Source: Limnohabitans sp.
GTDB lineage: Bacteria; Pseudomonadota; Gammaproteobacteria; Burkholderiales; Burkholderiaceae_C
Direction: 5' to 3'
Length of the DNA: 37,073 nucleotides
NCBI GenBank assembly: GCA_021300495.1
Contig: JAJTDK010000011.1
Coordinates: 1-37,073 of the forward strand
Shown here: positions 30,916-37,073 of the stretch, piece after piece
Position numbering within the stretch: position 1 is the stretch's first letter
How the letters are laid out: every line of letters begins with the position of its first letter
Position numbers and translations under genes: made by a program
Notes under the pieces: generated by a model
What the model was told of the DNA's origin: nothing
What the model saw: the letters and a program-made list of their open reading frames with translations, nothing else
Database searches by the model: none

Positions 30916-31797
30916 ATGACCCTCCCGCAACTTTCCGCAGTCACTGAGTTATTCAAACCTATCACTTGGTTTCCGCCGATGTGGGCGTTTGCTTGCGGTA
31001 TCGTGGCCTCTGGCGTTGCAATGGATGGGAAATGGTTGCTGGCTGCCATTGGGATTGCTTTGGCAGGCCCTTTTGTGTGTGCCACCAGCCAAGCAGTGAA
31101 CGATTGGTTTGACCGGCATGTCGATGCCATCAACGAACCGCATCGCCCTATTCCATCCGGTCGCATGCCTGGCCGATGGGGCCTGTACATCGCCATTCTG
31201 TGGACCTTGGTTTCTTTGGGTGTGGCCAGCCTCTTGGGCCCTTGGGGCTTTGCCGCCGCGGCGGTGGGATTGATCTTGGCCTGGGCCTACAGCGCACCCC
31301 CTTTTCGCTTGAAAGAAAACGGTTGGTGGGGCAATGCCGCTTGCGGCATCAGCTACGAAGGCATTGCATGGACCACCGGCGCCGCCGTCATGGCGGGCGG
31401 CCAAATGCCCGACAAACGCTCCTTGCTGCTGGCTCTTTTGTACAGCATTGGCACGCACGGCATCATGACTTTGAATGACTTCAAAGCGGTGCAAGGCGAT
31501 CGCCAAATGGGCGTGCGTTCGCTGCCCGTGCAACTGGGCGTTCAATCGGCAGCCGGCGTGGCCTGCTGGTGGTTCATGGGCTTGCCGCAAGTGGTGGTGA
31601 TCATTTTGCTGTTTGCATGGGGCTGCCCATCGCAAGCTTTGGCTGTGACAGTCTTGCTGGGCATTCAACTTTTGATGATGGATTATTTTTTGACGCGTGT
31701 GGTTCAACGCGCTCTTTGGTACAGCGGCTTTGGTGTGCCATTTTTTGTCGCAGGCATGATGGTCAGTGCCTTTGCCCTGCGCAGTTTAATTTCTTAA
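30916..31797 (+). CDS. bchG: Bacteriochlorophyll synthase BchG
   Basis: BchG is a UbiA-type membrane prenyltransferase that esterifies bacteriochlorophyllide a with geranylgeranyl diphosphate. The characteristic prenyl-diphosphate-binding block N62DWFDRHVDAINEPHRPIPSG is present, along with the second Asp-rich region TLNDFKAVQGDRQMG, and the protein is polytopic (about 8-9 helices). ATG 30916 gives 293 residues. The in-frame GTG 30892 would start upstream of the predicted transcription start, so I prefer the ATG, although no ribosome-binding site is visible. bchP follows nine bases later with GGTGATGAC as a modest ribosome-binding site. Confidence 0.95.
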   Translation: MTLPQLSAVTELFKPITWFPPMWAFACGIVASGVAMDGKWLLAAIGIALAGPFVCATSQAVNDWFDRHVDAINEPHRPIPSGRMPGRWGLYIAILWTLVSLGVASLLGPWGFAAAAVGLILAWAYSAPPFRLKENGWWGNAACGISYEGIAWTTGAAVMAGGQMPDKRSLLLALLYSIGTHGIMTLNDFKAVQGDRQMGVRSLPVQLGVQSAAGVACWWFMGLPQVVVIILLFAWGCPSQALAVTVLLGIQLLMMDYFLTRVVQRALWYSGFGVPFFVAGMMVSAFALRSLIS

Positions 31798-31806
31798 GGT
31801 GATGAC

Positions 31807-33015
31807 ATGAGCTCAATAGAAACATTCGATGTGGTGGTGGTAGGCGGTGGTCCTGCAGGTGCTACTGCAGCGCACACCTTGGCCAAACGAGGGCACTCGG
31901 TCTTGTTACTAGACAGGGCTGGGCGCATCAAGCCTTGTGGTGGTGCTATACCGCCGCGACTGATTAAAGACTATGACATTCCAGACCATTTGTTGGTGGC
32001 CAAAGCAAGGTCTGCGCGAATGATTGCACCCAGCAACCATGGCGTCGATATTCCAATTGACAACGGTTTTGTGGGCATGGTTGATCGGTCTGACTTTGAC
32101 GAGTGGCTGCGTGTACGCGCCGCAAGTGCCGGCGCTGTGAGGCGCATTGGCACCTTTGAAAAATTAACGCGCGACGAAGATGGTGTCAGCATTTTGCATT
32201 TTGAAGCCCGCGAGCACCAACAACGGGGTGTCGGCAAACCCGCCATGGTGAAGGCGCGTACCATCATTGGTGCAGATGGTGCAAAGTCTCAAGTGGCAAG
32301 ACATGCGGGCGTGACCGGAGCTGCAGAAACGCAATATGTGTTTGCGTACCACGAGATTGTGAAAGCCCCGGCCATCAAGCCTGCTGGGTATGACGACACA
32401 CGCTGCGATGTGTATTACCAAGGCAAGTTGTCACCTGACTTTTACGGTTGGGTGTTTCCCCACGGCAATACCTTGAGCATTGGCACAGGCAGTGCCGACA
32501 AAGGTTTTTCACTGCGCAATGCCGTTGGCGAATTGCGCAATGCCTCGGGTCTGGGCGATAGCGAAGTGCTCAGGCGCGAGGGCGCACCCTTGCCCATGAA
32601 GCCATTGAAGAAGTGGGACAACAACCGCGATGTGGTGTTGGCCGGTGATGCTGCGGGTGTGGTGGCACCTGCATCAGGCGAGGGAATTTACTACGCCATG
32701 TACAGCGGTGAATTGGCAGCCTATGCGGTTGAAAAAGTATTGCACACAGGCGATGCCAAGAATTTGCAAATGGCACGCAAGCAATTCATGAAAGAGCATG
32801 GCACCGTGTTTACGGTGCTGGGCATCATGCAATGGTTTTGGTACAGCAGCGAGAAGCGGCGCGAACGCTTTGTCAAAATGTGCGAAGACCGCGATGTGCA
32901 GCAACTCACGTTTGAGTCGTACATGAATAAAAAATTGGTGCGCAAAAAACCAATGGCACACGTGAAAATTTTCTTCAAAGACATGGCGCACTTGTTGGGC
33001 TTGGCGAAAGTGTGA
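31807..33015 (+). CDS. bchP: Geranylgeranyl reductase BchP
   Basis: BchP is a flavoprotein that reduces the geranylgeranyl tail of bacteriochlorophyll a to phytyl. The 402-residue product has an N-terminal dinucleotide-binding motif GGGPAGATAAHTLAKRG (from residue 13), a CGGAIPPRL motif (Cys44) and the second flavin motif VVLAGDAAGVVAPASGEGIYYAM, all typical of the family. The C-terminus ends in hydrophobic and basic residues. It overlaps the next small membrane gene by four bases (GTGA) and is co-oriented with bchG and bciA, forming a tail-finishing operon. Confidence 0.96.
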   Translation: MSSIETFDVVVVGGGPAGATAAHTLAKRGHSVLLLDRAGRIKPCGGAIPPRLIKDYDIPDHLLVAKARSARMIAPSNHGVDIPIDNGFVGMVDRSDFDEWLRVRAASAGAVRRIGTFEKLTRDEDGVSILHFEAREHQQRGVGKPAMVKARTIIGADGAKSQVARHAGVTGAAETQYVFAYHEIVKAPAIKPAGYDDTRCDVYYQGKLSPDFYGWVFPHGNTLSIGTGSADKGFSLRNAVGELRNASGLGDSEVLRREGAPLPMKPLKKWDNNRDVVLAGDAAGVVAPASGEGIYYAMYSGELAAYAVEKVLHTGDAKNLQMARKQFMKEHGTVFTVLGIMQWFWYSSEKRRERFVKMCEDRDVQQLTFESYMNKKLVRKKPMAHVKIFFKDMAHLLGLAKV

Positions 33016-33299
33016 ACCTCGAGGACATTTACCAATCGACCTTGGTGGTTGACATTGCGATTGGCTTTATCGTCATCGAAACTTTTGTCTTGTGGGCCTT
33101 TCACCAAATCACAAGGCGCGGCTTGGTGGTTCAAGATGTTTTGTTGACCATCCTTTCGGGCTTGTCACTCATGCTGGCGTTGCGCTGTGCACTCACACCT
33201 GGATTCTGGCCTGGCATGGCTTTGTTTTTAATCACGGCGGGCTTAGCCCACGGGGCTGATTTGCGTGCACGCGCGAAAGCCAAAAGAGATGACTACTGA
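33012..33299 (+). CDS. Small membrane protein between bchP and bciA (unrecognised)
   Basis: This 95-residue protein starts at GTG 33012, overlapping the bchP stop by four bases. It has about three hydrophobic helices: DIAIGFIVIETFVLWAF (residues 14-30), DVLLTILSGLSLMLALRC (42-59) and GMALFLITAGLAHGADL (68-84). It ends in a basic ARAKAKRDDY. Its end overlaps the bciA start by 11 bases. I recognise no family. Its tight coupling between bchP and bciA suggests a role with the membrane-bound late steps of bacteriochlorophyll synthesis, or simply a conserved passenger; both are inferences. Confidence 0.75.
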   Translation: MNLEDIYQSTLVVDIAIGFIVIETFVLWAFHQITRRGLVVQDVLLTILSGLSLMLALRCALTPGFWPGMALFLITAGLAHGADLRARAKAKRDDY

Positions 33300-34308
33300 C
33301 GCGCTATTGAATGCGCCGGCTAGGCAACGTGTCTTGGTGTTGGGCGCCACGGGCACCATTGGTCAAGCCGCAGTGAAATCGTTGCTGCGCGAAGGCCACG
33401 AGGTGGTGTGCTTCATTCGCGCTAAGGCAGGCGTGAATGGCAAACTCACCTTGCAAGATTGGCAAGCGAAATTGCCAGGCGCTGTTTTTCGCACAGGCGA
33501 TGTAACCGACTTAAATTCTCTGACCCAAGATGGTTTTGCAGGCGAGCAATTTGACACGCTCATGTCTTGTTTGGCCTCTCGCACCGGCAACCCCAAAGAT
33601 GCTTGGGCGATTGACCATGCAGCACACATGGTGGCCTTGAATGTGGCGCAGGCATTAGGTGTGAAACACTTTGTGTTGTTGTCTGCCATTTGCGTGCAAA
33701 AACCTTTGCTCACGTTTCAGCATGCCAAACTGGCTTTTGAAGACGCTTTGGTGAAATCGGGCATGCGCTATGCCATCGTCAGGCCCACCGCATTTTTCAA
33801 ATCGCTGTGCGGCCAAATTGAACGGGTTCGCAAAGGCAAGCCTTTTTTGTTGTTTGGCAATGGCCAATTGACGGCGTGCAAACCCATCAGCGACCAAGAT
33901 CTGGGCAACTATTTGGCGCAGTGCGTGACAGACCCCGCGCTGCACAACCGAATTTTGCCCATTGGCGGGCCAGGCCCTGCCATCACTCCCCTGCAGCAAG
34001 GCGAATACTTATTTTCATTGTTAGGCAAACCGCCCAAGTACAGCCATGTGCCCGTCAAAATGATGGACGTCATCATTGGCGCTTTGTCTTTGTTAGGCCA
34101 CTTCATACCGCCGTTGGCCAACAAAGCTGAATTGGCCCGAATTGGACGCTACTACGCCACCGAATCGATGTTGGTCTGGGATGAAACCCAAGGCCGCTAC
34201 GATGCCCACGCCACGCCTTCTACAGGCCAAGACACCCTTTGGGATTGCTACCAAGCCTTGGTGAGCGGCAAAACGTCCTTAGAACGCGGCGATCACGCGG
34301 TTTTTTGA
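33289..34308 (+). CDS. bciA: 8-vinyl reductase BciA (divinyl (proto)chlorophyllide)
   Basis: BciA is an atypical short-chain NADPH-dependent reductase that reduces the 8-vinyl group of divinyl chlorophyll intermediates. The 339 residues have the Rossmann motif GATGTIGQAAVKSLLREGHEV (from residue 19). Further features are LMSCLASRTGNPKDAWAIDHAAH and KHFVLLSAICVQKPLLTFQHAKL (typical BciA blocks), VRPTAFFKSLCGQIERVRKGKP and the CKPIS region. ATG 33289 overlaps the preceding gene by 11 bases. It is the last gene of the bchG-bchP operon. No other 8-vinyl reductase (BciB) is seen in the window. Confidence 0.93.
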   Translation: MTTDALLNAPARQRVLVLGATGTIGQAAVKSLLREGHEVVCFIRAKAGVNGKLTLQDWQAKLPGAVFRTGDVTDLNSLTQDGFAGEQFDTLMSCLASRTGNPKDAWAIDHAAHMVALNVAQALGVKHFVLLSAICVQKPLLTFQHAKLAFEDALVKSGMRYAIVRPTAFFKSLCGQIERVRKGKPFLLFGNGQLTACKPISDQDLGNYLAQCVTDPALHNRILPIGGPGPAITPLQQGEYLFSLLGKPPKYSHVPVKMMDVIIGALSLLGHFIPPLANKAELARIGRYYATESMLVWDETQGRYDAHATPSTGQDTLWDCYQALVSGKTSLERGDHAVF

Positions 34309-34316
34309 GTCTAGTA

Positions 34317-34345
34317 ACGACAGACTTGGCTTCTTTAGCGATAAT
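34317..34345 (+). promoter_or_regulatory. Possible uvrA promoter
   Basis: ACGACA (34317-34322) and GATAAT (34340-34345) are spaced 17 bases, four and five of six matches to the sigma-70 hexamers. Transcription would begin near 34352, about 128 bases before the uvrA ATG at 34480. A hairpin overlaps the same area. No LexA-type CTGT-N8-ACAG box was seen. Confidence 0.35.
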
Positions 34346-34374
34346 CGAGGGTTTTGTCTGGCACCTCGATTTTG
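34343..34374 (+). terminator. Possible weak terminator after bciA
   Basis: AATCGAGG (34343-34350) pairs perfectly with CCTCGATT (34364-34371) around a 13-base loop and is followed by two more Ts only. It would end the bchG-bchP-orf-bciA transcript before uvrA, but the T-run is short. It could instead be a leader structure of uvrA. Confidence 0.4.
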
Positions 34375-34479
34375 AACGCACCCAACGCCCCCGCAAGTCT
34401 CACTGAACTGGAAGCTGCCAGGGAAAAAGTTCGCCTGTTAGAAGCCGCTTTGGCAGCAGCACGGCACGAGGCGGGCCTC

Positions 34480-37073
34480 ATGACAGACGAAAACTCTGCA
34501 GAAGGTGCCTATTTGGCCAGCGCCCTGCGCCAAACGCACATCAGCGTGCGCGGGGCCCGCACGCACAACCTTCAAAACATCGACCTCGATATTCCCCGCA
34601 ACCAACTGGTGGTGATCACTGGCCTCAGCGGTTCTGGCAAATCGAGCTTGGCGTTTGACACCCTGTATGCCGAGGGTCAACGCCGCTATGTCGAAAGTTT
34701 GTCGGCTTATGCGCGTCAGTTTTTGCAACTGATGGACAAGCCCGACGTGGATTTGATTGAGGGCCTGTCGCCCGCCATTTCCATCGAACAAAAAGCCACC
34801 AGCCACAACCCGCGCTCCACCGTAGGCACCGTGACCGAAATTCACGACTACTTGCGCTTGCTGTTTGCACGCGCTGGCACCCCTTACTGCCCTGATCACA
34901 ACTTGGCGCTTCAAGCGCAAACCGTGAGCCAAATGGTCGACGCCGTTTTGGAGTTGCCCGAAGACACGCGACTCATGATCGTCGCGCCCATTGCGCGCGA
35001 ACGCAAAGGCGAATTTGAAAAAGTTTTTGAGCAAATGCAGGCACTGGGTTATGTGCGCTTTCGCATCAATGGGCAAACTTATGAAGTAGAAGATTTGCCC
35101 ACGCTTAAGAAAACCGAAAAGCACGACATCGATGTGGTGGTCGACCGTCTCAAAATTCGCCACGAAGCAGAAGCGCCTGCGCGCGATGCACTGCGTCAGC
35201 GCATTGCCGAAAGTTTTGAAGCCGCCTTAAGGCTGGCAGAACAACGTGCTATCGCCGTTGAAATGGACACGGGCAAAGAACACCTGTTCAATGCCAAGTT
35301 TGCCTGCCCTGTGTGTCATTACTCAATTGCAGAACTCGAACCGCGCTTGTTCTCTTTTAACTCGCCCATGGGCGCTTGCACCACGTGCGATGGTCTGGGC
35401 ACCACCGAAGTATTTGACATTGACCGCGTGGTGGCCTTTCCCAGCTTGAGCTTGGCCAGTGGCGCCATCAAGGGCTGGGACAGGCGCAATGGTTTTTACT
35501 TCAGCATGCTAGAGAGCTTGGCCAAGCATTACGCATTTGATGTAGAAGCCCCTTTTGAATCTCTGCCTGAGGCAGTGCGCCACAGTATTTTGTGGGGTTC
35601 GGGCGAAGAGGACATCAAGTTCAGTTACATCATGGAGTCGGGTGCTTCCAAGGGCAAAAAGGTGTCTAAAAAGCACCCCTTCGAAGGCATCATTCCCAAC
35701 CTGACGCGCAGGTACAAAGAAACCGATTCCAGCGTGGTTCGCGAAGACTTGGCGCGCATGCGCAGTCACCATGCGTGTGCAGATTGCAAGGGCACGCGTT
35801 TGCGCAGCGAAGCACGCCATGTGCGAATCGGCGAGGGCACGCAAGCGCGCGCCATTTATGAAGTGAACCATGTCACTTTAGGCGAAGCCCAAACCTATTT
35901 TCAAAACTTGAAACTGCATGGCGCCAAAGCCGAAATTGCCGACAAGGTGGTGTCTGAAATTGGCTCGCGCTTGAAGTTCTTGAACGATGTGGGCCTGAAC
36001 TACTTAAGCCTCGACCGCAGTGCCGACACACTCTCAGGCGGTGAATCACAACGCATTCGCTTGGCCAGCCAAATTGGCTCGGGCCTGACAGGTGTGATGT
36101 ATGTGCTCGATGAGCCCAGCATTGGTCTGCACCAACGCGACAACGATCGCCTCATTGGCACCCTGAAACATTTGCGCGACATTGGCAACAGCGTGTTGGT
36201 GGTCGAGCACGACGAAGACATGATTCGCATTGCCGACCATGTGATTGACATGGGGCCTGGTGCTGGCGTACATGGCGGCCGCGTGATGGCGCAAGGTACT
36301 TGCGCCGATATTTTGTTGGCGCCTGATTCATTGACCGGTCAATATTTGTCGGGTCGCAAAGCTATTGAAGTGCCGACCAAGCGCCATGCCCCTGGCAAAG
36401 ACTTTATTGAAATTGTGGGCGCACAAGGCCACAATTTGAAAAACGTGCGAGCGGCTTTCCCTGTCGGACTTTTAACTTGCGTCACAGGTGTATCTGGCTC
36501 GGGCAAGTCCACCTTGGTGAATGAAACTTTGTACACCGCGGCAGCGCGCAGCATTCACCGTGCGCACGACGAACCCGCAGCGCACGAAGACATTCTGGGG
36601 CTCTACCATTTTGACAAGGTCATCAACGTTGACCAGTCGCCCATTGGCCGCACACCGCGCAGCAACCCCGCCACTTACACCGGCATGTTCACGCACATAC
36701 GCGACCTCATGACCGAGGTACCCGCAGCCCGAGAACGCGGCTATGGCCCTGGTCGCTTCAGCTTTAACGTCAGCGCTTCTAACGGCGGCGGACGCTGCGA
36801 AGCCTGTCAAGGCGACGGTATGGTGAAAGTTGAAATGCACTTCTTGCCCGACGTGTATGTGCCTTGCGATGTCTGCCACGGCCAACGTTACAACCGCGAA
36901 ACTTTGGAAATTTTGTACAAGGGCAAAAACATTGCCCAAATGCTGGACATGACCGTTGAGGCGGCGTTTGAGTTTTTCAATGCGGTGCCCACCATTGCGC
37001 GAAAACTGCAAACATTGCTCGATGTAGGTTTGAGCTACATCCGATTAGGCCAAGCTGCCACCACCTTGTCGGG
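34480..37073 (+). CDS. uvrA: Excinuclease ABC subunit UvrA (3'-truncated by the window)
   Basis: UvrA is the damage-recognition ATPase of nucleotide excision repair, loading UvrB at DNA lesions. The visible 864 codons include two ABC modules: Walker A GLSGSGKS (residues 48-55) and a second GVSGSGKS, plus the signature [35 protein letters not shown] and, at the window end, TTLSG of the second signature. Zinc-binding Cys pairs are visible (CPVC, CTTC, CADC, CEAC, CDVC). ATG 34480 follows GAGG with an 8-base gap. The frame stays open upstream to 34345, allowing a TTG start at 34372 with a helical, charged extension. It is ordinary housekeeping DNA at the edge of the PGC. Confidence 0.96.
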   Translation, partial: MTDENSAEGAYLASALRQTHISVRGARTHNLQNIDLDIPRNQLVVITGLSGSGKSSLAFDTLYAEGQRRYVESLSAYARQFLQLMDKPDVDLIEGLSPAISIEQKATSHNPRSTVGTVTEIHDYLRLLFARAGTPYCPDHNLALQAQTVSQMVDAVLELPEDTRLMIVAPIARERKGEFEKVFEQMQALGYVRFRINGQTYEVEDLPTLKKTEKHDIDVVVDRLKIRHEAEAPARDALRQRIAESFEAALRLAEQRAIAVEMDTGKEHLFNAKFACPVCHYSIAELEPRLFSFNSPMGACTTCDGLGTTEVFDIDRVVAFPSLSLASGAIKGWDRRNGFYFSMLESLAKHYAFDVEAPFESLPEAVRHSILWGSGEEDIKFSYIMESGASKGKKVSKKHPFEGIIPNLTRRYKETDSSVVREDLARMRSHHACADCKGTRLRSEARHVRIGEGTQARAIYEVNHVTLGEAQTYFQNLKLHGAKAEIADKVVSEIGSRLKFLNDVGLNYLSLDRSADTLSGGESQRIRLASQIGSGLTGVMYVLDEPSIGLHQRDNDRLIGTLKHLRDIGNSVLVVEHDEDMIRIADHVIDMGPGAGVHGGRVMAQGTCADILLAPDSLTGQYLSGRKAIEVPTKRHAPGKDFIEIVGAQGHNLKNVRAAFPVGLLTCVTGVSGSGKSTLVNETLYTAAARSIHRAHDEPAAHEDILGLYHFDKVINVDQSPIGRTPRSNPATYTGMFTHIRDLMTEVPAARERGYGPGRFSFNVSASNGGGRCEACQGDGMVKVEMHFLPDVYVPCDVCHGQRYNRETLEILYKGKNIAQMLDMTVEAAFEFFNAVPTIARKLQTLLDVGLSYIRLGQAATTLS

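Noticed and set aside
34277-34306. CGCG repeats plus a T-run at the bciA 3' end as a terminator
   Set aside because: The GC blocks are mostly direct rather than inverted repeats and give only a 4-pair stem.

Overview
The window is most of a proteobacterial photosynthesis gene cluster (PGC). It holds reaction-centre, light-harvesting 1, bacteriochlorophyll a and spheroidene-type carotenoid genes, together with their assembly factors and regulators, and it runs into uvrA at the right edge. Gene content and order (bchYZ-pufBALMC-crtADC facing a long bchFNBHLM-lhaA-puhABC-acsF-puhE-crtIB block), a tetraheme PufC, CrtA and the moderate GC content suggest an aerobic or facultative betaproteobacterium of the Burkholderiales, perhaps Comamonadaceae (Limnohabitans/Rhodoferax/Rubrivivax-like). 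That placement is inferred from protein character and layout, not from a database search.

Layout. (1) Positions 1-6.73 kb, plus strand: bchY (5' end cut by the window), bchZ, pufB, an unrecognised 74-residue membrane protein, pufA, pufL, pufM and pufC, closed by a strong intrinsic terminator. RNA hairpins lie ahead of pufB and between pufA and pufL. (2) 6.74-9.87 kb, plus strand: crtA, crtD and crtC with overlapping reading frames. (3) 9.87-28.3 kb, minus strand, reading right to left: bchF, bchN, bchB, bchH, bchL, bchM, lhaA, puhA, puhB, puhC, acsF, puhE, crtI, crtB, a small membrane protein, a DUF2269 membrane protein and an SDR dehydrogenase. This is one nearly gapless 18.4-kb superoperon with several 4-base ATGA junctions. 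(4) 28.38-30.8 kb, plus strand: aerR/ppaA (B12-binding antirepressor) and ppsR (redox/light repressor). (5) 30.9-34.3 kb, plus strand: bchG, bchP, a small membrane protein and bciA, preceded by a promoter that overlaps a PpsR-type box. (6) 34.48 kb to the end, plus strand: uvrA, truncated by the window.

How they work together. BchH and BchM make Mg-protoporphyrin monomethyl ester and the oxygen-dependent cyclase AcsF closes ring E. BciA reduces the 8-vinyl group, BchLNB reduces ring D, BchF hydrates the 3-vinyl group, BchYZ (with BchX outside the window) reduces ring B, and BchG and BchP attach and saturate the tail. CrtB, CrtI, CrtC, CrtD and CrtA make spheroidene/spheroidenone-type carotenoids (CrtE and CrtF are not in the window). 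PufL, PufM, PufC and PuhA form the reaction centre, and PufA and PufB form LH1. LhaA, PuhB, PuhC and PuhE help assembly. PpsR and AerR control expression. AcsF is the only ring-E cyclase seen here, which fits pigment synthesis in the presence of oxygen.

The least explained parts are the extra gene between pufB and pufA, the hairpin-rich pufB leader, the three non-canonical genes at the tail of the superoperon, and the small membrane gene between bchP and bciA. No RNA genes, insertion sequences or CRISPR arrays were seen, and no gene-free stretch exceeds 300 bases.
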